Shown here one piece after another: positions 25,054 through 34,447 of a DNA stretch of 64,000 bases. Source of the stretch: Imhoffiella purpurea (GTDB lineage Bacteria > Pseudomonadota > Gammaproteobacteria > Chromatiales > Chromatiaceae). Where the stretch lies: NCBI RefSeq assembly GCF_000585215.1, contig NZ_AONC01000029.1:62001-126000 (forward strand), in the 5' to 3' direction. Position 1 is the first letter of the stretch. Each line of letters begins with the position of its first letter. A program made the translations under genes and the position numbers. The notes beneath the pieces were generated by a model. The model saw nothing but the letters and a program-made list of their open reading frames with translations. It was not told where the DNA came from and made no database searches.

Positions 25054-26679
25054 TCAATCCAGGAAACCCTTGATCGCGAGGATCCCCAGTGCGGCGGCGA
25101 CGCTCAGTCTCAGCCAGAGGCTCTTGCCCCTCGCGTCCGACATCAAGACCTCGATCGCGTAGAAGAGGATGATCACACCCAGCGCCAGCCAGCCGAAACG
25201 GGCGTACCAGGACGCGCTCAGGCTCGGCACGACCACCGCGACGATGAGAATGAGGATGTCCAGCGTACTGACATTGAAGTCGACATTGGAGAAGCGTACC
25301 CAGAGGGCGATCGCCACACCCAACAGCCCGAAAACGAACATGACGAGGCGACCATGGACGTCCATCATGGATGTTTCATACAAGAAATAGACGACCGCGA
25401 CCGCGATGACATAGGCTGCCAGCCGCTCGCTCCAGAATCTCCATCGCGGTGTCAGCCAGAGACCCACCAAGAGTTGAGCGAGCAACAGACTCGTGAGGAC
25501 ACCGATATCCGAGCCGACATCCGGAGCGGCCAAGGCGCCTCCGACCAGAACCAGCGGAACCACGAAAGAAAGCAGGCGGGACGACCATCTGGCCAGGAAA
25601 CCCTCGATGGCCTCCAGCAACCGCCGATCGTCCGGGTCGTCGTCTAGGACCCTCGACTCGGCGCCGGCATCGGCCCGAGAACCTCTCCGAGACAGGGCTT
25701 CGATGCCGACCAGCATGAGGATCGAAAAGCCGACATAGATCAGAGCGAGGGCCAGATCGGCGCTGTAGCGAAACACATAGGCCAGCAATATCAAGACGGC
25801 CTGCGCGATATAGATGGCCACCACCGCCTGATACTGGCTCCAGCCCAATGCCAGCAACTGATGATGCAAATGAAGCCGATCGGCCGAAAATGGCGAGCGG
25901 CCCTCGGCGATCCGACGCACCATCACGTTCACGGTGTCCAGGATCGGCAGACCGAGAATCAGGATCGGCACCAGGGCGCTCACGGCGGTATCCGGCCGCT
26001 GGGTGACGATCAAGGCCATGACGCCAGTGCTGAACCCCAGGAACTGGCTGCCGGTATCGCCCATGAAGATCTGCGCCGGGTTGGTATTGAAGCGCAGAAA
26101 GCCGAAAGTCGCCCCCATGATGGCGAAGACGACCATGAGCGCCGCAGAATCCCCGCACTGATAGGCCAACACGGACAGACAGCCAAGGGCGAGCAGGCTC
26201 AGGCCTCCCGCCAAGCCGTCCAGGCCGTCGGAAAGATTCACTGCATTGGTCAAGCCCACCAGCACGAACACCGTCAAAGGCAAGCTCAGCGCGAAAGGCA
26301 GAAGATCGAAGCCCAGCAAGGGCACCCGCTGGATCAGGACGCCACCGACGAGTGTCACGATAAGCGCGGCCGCGACCTGACCGAGGAGCTTCAGCCTGTA
26401 ATCCAGATTCAATCGATCGTCCAGAATCCCGAATACGAAGATGACGAACGCACCCAGCACATAGGCATGGAGGTCGGCCCGCATCGGCGCCCACAAGAGG
26501 ACCGGGATCAGGGTACCGATGACGATCGCGATACCTCCCGTCCTGGGCGTCACTCTGGTGTGTATCTTCCTTGCATCCGGCCGATCCGTTATCCCCAACG
26601 CAATGGCCAAACGGGATAGCGGGGGAATCAACAGCATCGAGACGAACAAAGCCACGAGCAACACATAGATGGCTTGCAT
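25054..26679 (-). CDS. WecA/MraY-family glycosyl-phosphate transferase with long membrane extension
   Basis: The first 350 residues are a polyprenyl-phosphate sugar-1-phosphate transferase. They carry GILDDRLNLDYRLKLLGQ, NAVNLSDGLDGLAGG, FMGDTGSQFLG and the cytoplasmic DRLHLHHQLL loop typical of WecA. WecA-type enzymes move GlcNAc-1-phosphate to undecaprenyl phosphate to start O-antigen or exopolysaccharide synthesis. Residues about 365-541 add six or seven more hydrophobic helices not found in the usual enzyme of about 360 residues. The start is probably ATG 26679, just before the first helix. A TTG at 26763 would add 28 residues. No ligase or glycosyltransferase gene is adjacent. Confidence 0.78.
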   Translation of the reverse strand: MQAIYVLLVALFVSMLLIPPLSRLAIALGITDRPDARKIHTRVTPRTGGIAIVIGTLIPVLLWAPMRADLHAYVLGAFVIFVFGILDDRLNLDYRLKLLGQVAAALIVTLVGGVLIQRVPLLGFDLLPFALSLPLTVFVLVGLTNAVNLSDGLDGLAGGLSLLALGCLSVLAYQCGDSAALMVVFAIMGATFGFLRFNTNPAQIFMGDTGSQFLGFSTGVMALIVTQRPDTAVSALVPILILGLPILDTVNVMVRRIAEGRSPFSADRLHLHHQLLALGWSQYQAVVAIYIAQAVLILLAYVFRYSADLALALIYVGFSILMLVGIEALSRRGSRADAGAESRVLDDDPDDRRLLEAIEGFLARWSSRLLSFVVPLVLVGGALAAPDVGSDIGVLTSLLLAQLLVGLWLTPRWRFWSERLAAYVIAVAVVYFLYETSMMDVHGRLVMFVFGLLGVAIALWVRFSNVDFNVSTLDILILIVAVVVPSLSASWYARFGWLALGVIILFYAIEVLMSDARGKSLWLRLSVAAALGILAIKGFLD

Positions 26680-26868
26680 AAGCAGACTCAAGGCGATTCT
26701 GGTTGCGAATTCCCAATCGCGAAACAGGCTGCGAGAGAGAAGATCGGGCGCCAACCATACCAATTTACACGCACCAATGAATCACCCGTCCACGGAACCT
26801 CGGATCGTGCGGCAGGAAGCGACCCGCGGATCGCGCCGACCGAAGACGTGCCCGGGCCTACCGACCGC

Positions 26869-29800
26869 TCACAGCCCCAGCTCTCGCCAGCGCGCCTGGA
26901 TGCGCTTGACCGACACGGGTCCGGGCGTACCGAGCTGCTGGGCGAACAGCGAGATCCGCAGTTCCTCGATCAGCCAGCGGATCTCGTCGAGTCGCGCATC
27001 CCGACGCCCCGCCTTCCGGGCCGTGGCGTCACGCTCGCGCCAGCGATCCTGGAGCTCGGACATCTCGGCCATCCATTGCCGATCCCGCCCAGGCGCATGG
27101 CCGAGACGATCGATACGCTGCCCGATCCCCTTGAGATAGCGCGGATAGTCCTTGAGACGCGCATAGGGCACCTGCCGAGGGAAGCCGCGAAAGACCAGAG
27201 CATCCATCTGACTACGGATATCCATCACCGACGGCATCCAATTGACCTGAGTGATATTGGCGAGCCGCTTGCGCAGCTCTTGGTAGCTCGTCAGGATACC
27301 GCCGATCAGCATGCAGACCTCCCTGGCCGTTCCGAAGAGCCGCGACCCACGCTCGGCCAGACGCCGTTCGAAGACCTCTTGGGTCCGCATGGGAGGAAGA
27401 TCCTCGACGAAGGTCAGATCCAGGGCCAGTGCGACCAGCTCGTCCGCCAGATCGGCCTCCTTCCCCGCGCCAACCGGCTTGCCCCCCTGGCTCCCGGTCG
27501 GGCTGGGCGCCTTGGCATACTGCAGCCGCATACGGTCCAGATTGGGCAGGTCCTTGCGCAGCCGGCGCAGATCGGCGCCCAGATGCAGCATCAGCAGGCG
27601 CCTGAGTCCATCGCGCTGGGCGAGCTCGGCGCTCTCGGCCGAATCCAGCACCTGGATCGCCACGCTGTCGCCACGATCGACCAGAGCCGGAAAACCGCGC
27701 ATGCGGATACCGGCCCGGGTCAGCTCCAGATGCTCCGGCAACTCGCCGAAATCCCAGCGTGTGACTCCCTCGCGTTCCAGACCGCTGGTCGGGATGTGGG
27801 CGAATCCCTCCTGCGCCTGATCGCCGAAGCGGCGCTTGAGCCGGACCGGATCGTCGCCGACGGCGAGCCGCTTCCCGGATTCGTCGACGAGCCGGATCTT
27901 CATCCGCAGATGCTCGGGGATGTCGCTCTGGTCCCAGGCGTCCTCCGGAACCTGGACGCCGGTCATGGCCTTGAGCTCCTCGCCGAGCGCCTGGATCAGG
28001 GGACGGTCCGTGGGCTCGAGCCGCGCGGCCAGACGGGCGGCGGTATCCGGGATGGGCACGAACGCCTTGCGCATCTGCTTGGGAAGACCGCGCAGCAGGG
28101 CGGTGATGCGCTCCTCGATCAGCCCCGGCACCAGCCATTCGAGCCGTTCCGGCGAGACCTGATTGATCAGCGGCAGCGGCACGACCAGGGTCACGCCGTC
28201 GGCCTGATCACCAGGATCGAAGTGATATTCGAGCGGCAGCGCGGTCGCCCCGACCTGGAGACTGTCGGGGAACGCCTGCTGGGTGATGTCCGCCGCCTCG
28301 TGGCGCATCAGGTCGGACATACGCATGTGCAGGATCTTGGGATCCTTCCTGGACGCCTGCTTCAGCCACTGCTCGAACAGAGGCTTGGAATAGATGCCGC
28401 TCGGGATCCGCTCTGCATAGAAGGCATAGATGGATTCCTCGTCGACCAGGATGTCGCGCCGTCGCGACTTGGCCTCCAGATGGTGGACGTGGTCGATCAG
28501 ATCTCGATTGTGACGCCAGAAGGGCGCGCGGGTATCGAAGTCGCCCTCGGCCAGACCGAAGCGCAGAAAGATCTCGCGCGACTCGGCCGGATTGATGGGA
28601 CCATAGTTGACGCGCCGCTTGGGCACCAGAGTCACGCCGTAGAGCATCACCTTTTCGAAGGCCGCGACCTGGCCCGACTTGGACTGCCAGTGCGGCTCCG
28701 AATAGCTGCGCTGGACCAGATGACGTCCCGTTTCCTCCACCCAGGCCGGCTGGATCTTGGCGGCGATGCGTCCGTACTGGCGCGTCGTCTCGACCCGCTC
28801 GGCCACCATCACCCATTTGGGCGGCTTGGCGAAGAGCGCCGAGCTCGGATGCACGAAGAAGCGGCTGTTGCGCGCCCCCTGGAACTCGCGCTCGGCCTCG
28901 CGGAAACCGATGTTGCCGAGCAACCCGGCCAGCAGGGCGCGATGAATCTTTTCGGAGCTATCAGCCTCCAGCTTCCTGCCTCCAGCCTGAGGCTGCAGCT
29001 CCTGAGCTGGAGGCTGGTGGCTGGCCGCTGAAAGCTGAAAACCCATCTCCAGCATCTGCTCACGCAGCTGGGCGTGGATGTCGCGCCATTCCTGCACCCG
29101 GTTCCAGGACAGGAAATGACGCTGGCAAAGCTTGATGAACTTGTTGCGCGAGAGCGCCTTGCGCTCCTTCTCGATGAACTGCCAGAGATTGAGAAAGGTG
29201 AGAAAATCCGAGTCCTCGTCGGCGAAGGTGGCATGGATCTCGTCGGCCGCCTGCTGCTTGTCGAGCGGCCGCTCGCGCGGATCCTGGACGCTGAGCGCGG
29301 CGGCGATGACCAGCACCTCCTCCAGACAGCGATGCTCGGTGGCGGCCAGCAGCATGCGTCCGATCCGAGGGTCGACCGGCAGTCGCGCCAGCTGACGGCC
29401 CAGCTGGGTCAGATCGCCCTGGTCGTCGATCGCCCCCAGCTCCTCGAGCGTGCGGTAGCCGTCCGCGACCAGCCGGGAGTCGGGCGGATCCACGAAGGGG
29501 AAGCGCTCGATGGCCCCGAACCCCAGCAGCTTCATCTGCAGGATGACCGAGGCCAGGTTGGTGCGGGCGATCTCGGGCTCAGTGAACGCGGCGCGGGACG
29601 CGAAGTTGTCCTCGCTGTAGAGCCGGATGCAGATGCCCGAGGCGACGCGACCGCAGCGACCCTTGCGCTGATCGGCGCTGGCCTGGGAGACGCGCTCGAC
29701 CGGCAGCCGCTGGACCTTGGTGCGATGGCTGTAGCGGCTGATGCGGGCAAAGCCCGGATCGATCACGTAGTGGATGCCGGGCACCGTGAGCGAGGTCTCG

Positions 29801-30876
29801 GCGACGTTGGTCGCAAGCACCACGCGCCGAGTGCTGTGCGAGTGGAAGATGCGCGCCTGCTCCTGCGGTCCCTGACGGGCGAACAGCGGCAGGACCTCGG
29901 TCGAGGGCGGATGGTGCTTGCGCAGTGTCTCGGCGGTCTCGCGGATCTCGCGTTCGCCCGAGAGGAAGACCAGCACGTCGCCCGGACCGTTCTGCGCCAG
30001 CTCCTTCACCGCGTCCGAGATCGCCTGCTGCATGGCGTCGTCGCGCTCGGCCGCGCTCTCCTCCTCGGGCGGACGGTAGCGCACCTCGACCGCATAGGTC
30101 CGGCCCGAGATCTCGATGACGGGGGCCGGATCGCCCTGTGCATCCGCGAAGTGCCGGGCGAAACGCTCCGGGTCGATGGTCGCCGAGGTGACGATGACCT
30201 TGAGATCGGGCCGTCTGGGCAGGATACCGCGCAGATAGCCGAGCAGGAAGTCGATATTGAGACTGCGCTCGTGGGCCTCGTCGATGATGAGGGTGTCGTA
30301 TTCGTTCAGGAAGCGGTCCTGCTGGATCTCGGCGAGCAGCATGCCGTCGGTCATCAGCTTGATCGCCGTCTCCGGACGCACCCGGTCGTGGAAACGCACC
30401 TTGTAGCCGACCAGTCCGCCGGTCTCGGCCCCCAGTTCCTGGGCGACGCGCCCGGCCAGGGTGCGCGCGGCGATCCGTCTCGGCTGAGTATGGCCGATGC
30501 GTCCGGCGATCCCGCGCCCCAGGTCGAGACAGATCTTGGGCAGCTGGGTGGACTTGCCCGAGCCGGTCTCGCCGCACAGCACCACCACCTGATTGCGGGC
30601 GATCAGCTCGGCCACCTCGTCGCGGCGCTCGCTGACCGGAAGCTCGGGCGGATACCGGATCTCGGGCACGGAGGCACGACGCTGCTCCAGAATCGAGCGG
30701 GATCGCCGGAGATCCTGCCAGAGCTTGGTCAGCCCCTGATCGAAGGGCTGACCGGCACGTTGACGCTTGCGCAGACCGCGCAGGCGCGCCTGGGCACCAT
30801 GGCGGTCGCGGATCAGACAGGCGTCGAGATCCTCCTCGGTGGGAAACAAAACGGAATCGGGTGGAACAGCAGTCAT
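26869..30876 (-). CDS. hrpA: ATP-dependent RNA helicase HrpA
   Basis: The 1335-residue protein is a full-length DEAH-box helicase of the HrpA type. Motif I is GETGSGKSTQLPK near residue 100, motif II DEAH (IIDEAHERSLNIDFLLG) near 195, motif III SAT (VTSATID) near 228 and motif VI QRKGRCGR near 407. A helicase-associated domain and a long C-terminal DUF3418 region follow. In E. coli HrpA rescues stalled ribosomes and processes mRNA. Around residue 612-640 the chain has an extra Gln/Ala-rich segment (LSAASHQPPAQELQPQAGG). It is encoded by a palindromic repeat inserted in frame just before the conserved IHRALLAGLLGNIG block. Confidence 0.92.
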   Translation of the reverse strand: MTAVPPDSVLFPTEEDLDACLIRDRHGAQARLRGLRKRQRAGQPFDQGLTKLWQDLRRSRSILEQRRASVPEIRYPPELPVSERRDEVAELIARNQVVVLCGETGSGKSTQLPKICLDLGRGIAGRIGHTQPRRIAARTLAGRVAQELGAETGGLVGYKVRFHDRVRPETAIKLMTDGMLLAEIQQDRFLNEYDTLIIDEAHERSLNIDFLLGYLRGILPRRPDLKVIVTSATIDPERFARHFADAQGDPAPVIEISGRTYAVEVRYRPPEEESAAERDDAMQQAISDAVKELAQNGPGDVLVFLSGEREIRETAETLRKHHPPSTEVLPLFARQGPQEQARIFHSHSTRRVVLATNVAETSLTVPGIHYVIDPGFARISRYSHRTKVQRLPVERVSQASADQRKGRCGRVASGICIRLYSEDNFASRAAFTEPEIARTNLASVILQMKLLGFGAIERFPFVDPPDSRLVADGYRTLEELGAIDDQGDLTQLGRQLARLPVDPRIGRMLLAATEHRCLEEVLVIAAALSVQDPRERPLDKQQAADEIHATFADEDSDFLTFLNLWQFIEKERKALSRNKFIKLCQRHFLSWNRVQEWRDIHAQLREQMLEMGFQLSAASHQPPAQELQPQAGGRKLEADSSEKIHRALLAGLLGNIGFREAEREFQGARNSRFFVHPSSALFAKPPKWVMVAERVETTRQYGRIAAKIQPAWVEETGRHLVQRSYSEPHWQSKSGQVAAFEKVMLYGVTLVPKRRVNYGPINPAESREIFLRFGLAEGDFDTRAPFWRHNRDLIDHVHHLEAKSRRRDILVDEESIYAFYAERIPSGIYSKPLFEQWLKQASRKDPKILHMRMSDLMRHEAADITQQAFPDSLQVGATALPLEYHFDPGDQADGVTLVVPLPLINQVSPERLEWLVPGLIEERITALLRGLPKQMRKAFVPIPDTAARLAARLEPTDRPLIQALGEELKAMTGVQVPEDAWDQSDIPEHLRMKIRLVDESGKRLAVGDDPVRLKRRFGDQAQEGFAHIPTSGLEREGVTRWDFGELPEHLELTRAGIRMRGFPALVDRGDSVAIQVLDSAESAELAQRDGLRRLLMLHLGADLRRLRKDLPNLDRMRLQYAKAPSPTGSQGGKPVGAGKEADLADELVALALDLTFVEDLPPMRTQEVFERRLAERGSRLFGTAREVCMLIGGILTSYQELRKRLANITQVNWMPSVMDIRSQMDALVFRGFPRQVPYARLKDYPRYLKGIGQRIDRLGHAPGRDRQWMAEMSELQDRWRERDATARKAGRRDARLDEIRWLIEELRISLFAQQLGTPGPVSVKRIQARWRELGL
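28958..29039. repeat. CCAGC-rich REP-like element inserted in frame within hrpA
   Basis: CAGCCTCCAGCT (28962-28973) and AGCTGGAGGCTG (29005-29016) are perfect 12-bp inverted arms. The tail GCTGGCCGCTGAAAGCTGA matches the tails of the copies at 36873 and 38568. The element keeps the hrpA frame open and adds about 25 codons compared with the family. Confidence 0.8.
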
Positions 30877-31000
30877 CGAAGCAATCTTCCGAACTCAAAT
30901 TCTATGTCGATCGCTCCCGTCCGGGATCCGAACCGGGTCGATCGCGCACGCGGGGTATCCGCCACAGGCGGCGCCCGAGACCGGCGGATGGAGGAGAGGA

Positions 31001-33061
31001 TCAAACCTCCGATGCCTCGGCAACGGCGAAGTCGAATGCCATATCCGAGCTCGGCGGCTGCACGTAGGGACCTTGGATCAGATCGACACCCGAGCTGTAG
31101 AGACGCGCGATGGTTCCGGGTCCGTCCACTCCGGTCGCGATCACCCGTGCCCCGGATGCCTTGACCGATTGGATCAACCAGGCGATCGCATCCAGTTCGG
31201 GACCTTGCACCACACGCCGCGTGATACGCACGAAGCTGCACGAGAGCGCCTGCAGGACGCGCGAGCTCTGCTCGCTGAAATCGATCCCGTTGAGACAGAC
31301 ACGGATACCGAGCTTCGCCAGCTGCCGTGTCCTGCGGATGACCAGCTCGAGATTCCGATCGGCATCGGCGGCCTCGAGCTGGATGACCGGACGCAATCGA
31401 ATCAGATCGCGGTCATTGATCTGATCCCGCAGCCAGCCGGTCCACCCCTCCCCGGCCATCCCTTCGGAAGACTGATGGATGAACAGCTGCACGGGCCGGC
31501 CTTGCCGCCAACGCCGCTGAAGCGCTTCCAGACCGGCAGTCAGCACCCAACGATCGAGACGCGATGAAAGCTGTGCCCGAGCGGCGACAGGCATGAACTC
31601 GCCCGGCGCCAGCAGTTCGCCATCGCCGACCAGAACACGAGGGCACAGCTCGTAGCGCTCGCCCATCATGCCGGCCAAGGCGACCATGGGCTCATAGAGG
31701 ATCTGCATCTGGTCGGCCAGGATCGCCTCGACGATCATACCGACTCGATCCAGCCCATCCTGACGCGCCGTTTCGCGCGCATCGTATTCACCGAGATGCC
31801 GATCGCCACCGCGCAAGGACCAATGGGCGGCCTTGCTCGCGCGCGACAGCAGGGTCACTGAATCCTGACAATCATCGATCAAGGGATACCAGCCGGCGCC
31901 CAATCGCGCATCGGGCGCGCTCCGCTTCAGCTCCTGAGCGATCTCGTGGGCGAGCCCCTGGGCGAACTCGGCGAGCGACCCGGCATTCTGACGATGGATG
32001 AGAACGGCAACGGCATGATCGGCAACGCGTGCGGCACAGTCTCCCGGGACCATCTCGGCCGCCACCTTGGCCGCGACCAATTCCAGCCCCGGCCCCTCTC
32101 CGACCACTTGCAGATAGACCAGCGCCCGCTGAACCCCGGGATGGCCTCCAGCCAGCCGACCGGCGGTTGCGCCCGCCCCGGAGTGGATCTGTCCGATCAG
32201 CCGGTCCAGCCGTTTCAGCAGCCGCTCGCGCGTCCCCAGCCGGGTGAGCCCATCGATGGATTCCGGCGCGTGGATCGCATGCAGACGCATTCTCACGCGC
32301 GCCAGTCGATTGCGAACGCAGGCGACCAGCCGATCCGGCGCGACGGGTTTGGCGAGGAAATCGTCGCCGCCGATGCGCAGGGCCGCCATCTGCTGATCGG
32401 GATCCAGCTCCGAGGAGAGAAAGAGGATGGGAATATCGGCGTACCGCTCCTGAGCGCGGATGACGGCCGTGAGCTCGATCCCGGAGGCACCCGGCATGTG
32501 AAGGTCCATCAGGATCAGATCGGGCGGGAAACGCTCCAGCACCTCCATCACGCGCAGCGGATCCAGCACCCGTTCCGTGACCATGCCGGCCCCTTCCAGG
32601 ACACGCGCGGCGAAGAGCGCGGCGACCGGCTGATCGTCGACCACGAGAATCCGATCCGGGCGCGGCGCCTGGACCCCCAGGATCTGAACGAGACGCTCGG
32701 CGAGATCCGCGACATTGGAGTCGAGCGGAAGATAGGCATCGGCCCCGGCGCGCATGGAGGCGAGACGCAGGCGTATGTCCTCGATATGGGCGAGCACGAC
32801 CAGACGAATACCCGAGGCCGGATCGGTCAGGATAGCGGAGACGGTCTCCTGAAGGGCATCCGGGCCCTCGACCCTTCGCGTATCCAGCAAGAGGAGCGCG
32901 AGCCTTCCTGACGCCTCGGCGAAAACCGGAGGCTCGTCCCGATGGACCTGCAGCGAGACTCCATACTCGTCCAGGACGCCGGCCAAGGCGCTGGCCAGAG
33001 CCTCGTCCGAGGTCAGGAAATGGATGACGGCCACATCATCGGAAGCGGGATCTGAGCTCAT
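31001..33061 (-). CDS. response regulator with two REC domains and degenerate GGDEF and EAL domains
   Basis: The 686-residue protein has REC1 (about 8-125, weak, with LLLLDTRR) and REC2 (about 142-260, intact: ILVVDDQ, LILMDLHMPG, FLAKPV). These are followed by a GGDEF-like domain (about 275-420) whose active loop reads VPGDCAARVADHA instead of GGDEF. The EAL domain at about 440-680 has YELCPRVL where E-A/V-L is expected and VCLNGIDFSEQSS where the metal-binding DDFGTG should be. It therefore probably neither makes nor degrades cyclic di-GMP. It may act as a phospho-controlled sensor or binding platform. ATG 33061 was chosen at the first Met before the domain. The frame stays open to 33268. 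Confidence 0.8.
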   Translation of the reverse strand: MSSDPASDDVAVIHFLTSDEALASALAGVLDEYGVSLQVHRDEPPVFAEASGRLALLLLDTRRVEGPDALQETVSAILTDPASGIRLVVLAHIEDIRLRLASMRAGADAYLPLDSNVADLAERLVQILGVQAPRPDRILVVDDQPVAALFAARVLEGAGMVTERVLDPLRVMEVLERFPPDLILMDLHMPGASGIELTAVIRAQERYADIPILFLSSELDPDQQMAALRIGGDDFLAKPVAPDRLVACVRNRLARVRMRLHAIHAPESIDGLTRLGTRERLLKRLDRLIGQIHSGAGATAGRLAGGHPGVQRALVYLQVVGEGPGLELVAAKVAAEMVPGDCAARVADHAVAVLIHRQNAGSLAEFAQGLAHEIAQELKRSAPDARLGAGWYPLIDDCQDSVTLLSRASKAAHWSLRGGDRHLGEYDARETARQDGLDRVGMIVEAILADQMQILYEPMVALAGMMGERYELCPRVLVGDGELLAPGEFMPVAARAQLSSRLDRWVLTAGLEALQRRWRQGRPVQLFIHQSSEGMAGEGWTGWLRDQINDRDLIRLRPVIQLEAADADRNLELVIRRTRQLAKLGIRVCLNGIDFSEQSSRVLQALSCSFVRITRRVVQGPELDAIAWLIQSVKASGARVIATGVDGPGTIARLYSSGVDLIQGPYVQPPSSDMAFDFAVAEASEV

Positions 33062-33440
33062 GAGGATCGGGATCTTCCGTTTGCTTCGCGCCAACATCAA
33101 CATGTCCGTCGCCCCGGATCGCCATGGCGACAGCGGGGACGAACGACCCGACCATGTGGCGCATGCTGGCATCTGATTCATCGTGCCCGAGGGCACAGGA
33201 TCGTGCGGTCGATCTTGCCACAGCACGTGAAGAGGCATCCATAGCCCCTGGTTGGCGCGCCCGAACACACGAATGGTTGTGTTCGGATTATCCGCGCAGC
33301 CGATGAAAGGGGAAAGGGATTCGTCCGGAAAGGCGCGTGCAGAAGGCCAAGGGGATGAAACCGAAGCGAGGGACGCGGGGCAGAGAGCCGATCCCGAACA
33401 TCGAGACCGGCTGGGCCAGGACGGCCCAACCGGATGAAAA
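33062..33440. other. intergenic region with a 9-bp dyad between the nif operon end and the REC-EAL gene
   Basis: No gene is seen. CCGAACACA (33261-33269) and TGTGTTCGG (33278-33286) form a perfect 9-bp inverted repeat around 8 bases, with no T run on either side. It could be an operator for the REC-EAL gene or a hairpin of the nif transcript. The nif-side terminator hairpin is listed separately. Confidence 0.5.
33407..33433 (-). terminator. hairpin at the end of the nif operon
   Basis: CCGG-C-TGGGCC and GGCCCA-A-CCGG pair around AGGAC directly after the stop codon at 33441. The downstream tract on the minus strand (TCTCGATG) has no long T run, so termination may be partial. Confidence 0.5.
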
Positions 33441-34412
33441 TCAGAGACCGTAGGGGTCCTGATACCAGTCGCGCAGCAGCTTGAGATCGCGCGGAGGCAG
33501 ATAGTCGTAGGCGCCCATGAGATCGGCGTGGACCGCCTCGGCCAGCTTGTGCGAGACCTTGCGGTTGGTCAGCATGTGAAAATACCAGGCGAAGGGATAG
33601 CCGGCCTCGCGGTCGAAGCCGTGGATCTGATTCGCCAGGGCGGCGCCGCGCGCGACCTCGGCATCCGCCAGGGCGGGCAATGCCCCGGCGAGGACGGGCA
33701 CGGGCTTGGCCGTCATGTGACCGTCGCCATCCCGGTCCTGATACTCGCGGATCGACAGCACCCAGTGGTGGCAGAAGCCACCCTCGGCCTCGGAGGCCGA
33801 ACTGCGATCCCATTCGTCGAGGAAGCGCGCCAGTCGCGAACTGGTATCCGGGGACGCCATGAGATCGGAGACCCGGACCAGACGCCGGAACAACAGCCTG
33901 GGCGCCCCGATCGGCTCGGGCTCGAGACGCGGGAAGTCGGTCGGATCGACGAATTCGGCGATGCTGTCGGGAAACCAGTCGGGGTCGTAAAGCGCCCGGT
34001 CGAGCACCTCCTGGAGCTGCTCGATCTCGATCTGGATGTAATCGCGCGCGAGGGGGCCGGTCTGGACGACCAGATAGTGGGTCTGGCCGTTGAGCCGGGT
34101 CGCGAAATACTGGACCTCGGAGAGCTTGTACAGCAACTCGTCGATCTCGCCGTCGGACTCGGATTCGGCCCATTCGGTGATGTTGTGGGCGATGCGGTTG
34201 CCGTCCAGATCGACCACGCCGCCGAAACGATGCCAGCCCGAACGCGTCATCGCATGATGCACCTCGACGTCGGGCAACAGGGCCTGGACGGCCTCGATCA
34301 GAGGGGCGACGCCCTCGGAGACGTCGACCGACCGGCAGACCTCAGCGACCTTCAACTCGAGCTCGGACGCCAGACCCGGATCCAGGTTGCTCGCTGTGTT
34401 CGACATAGTCAT
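33441..34412 (-). CDS. conserved-looking nif-operon protein of unknown function
   Basis: The 323-residue soluble protein is not a family I recognise. It has no signal peptide or membrane helix. Visible features are an acidic N terminus, a tryptophan-rich stretch (SGWHRFGGVVDLDGNRIAH), a CHHW pair near residue 215 and a DRDGDGH segment near 227 that could bind a metal. It is the last gene of the rightmost nif operon, 35 bases after the LRV iron-sulfur protein, and ends at a hairpin. Its context suggests a role in nitrogenase maturation or protection. Two ATGs (34412 and 34406) are possible starts. Neither has a strong ribosome site. Confidence 0.6.
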   Translation of the reverse strand: MTMSNTASNLDPGLASELELKVAEVCRSVDVSEGVAPLIEAVQALLPDVEVHHAMTRSGWHRFGGVVDLDGNRIAHNITEWAESESDGEIDELLYKLSEVQYFATRLNGQTHYLVVQTGPLARDYIQIEIEQLQEVLDRALYDPDWFPDSIAEFVDPTDFPRLEPEPIGAPRLLFRRLVRVSDLMASPDTSSRLARFLDEWDRSSASEAEGGFCHHWVLSIREYQDRDGDGHMTAKPVPVLAGALPALADAEVARGAALANQIHGFDREAGYPFAWYFHMLTNRKVSHKLAEAVHADLMGAYDYLPPRDLKLLRDWYQDPYGL

Positions 34413-34447
34413 TTACGCCATCGTTGTATTCGTTATGGATTCTCGAA

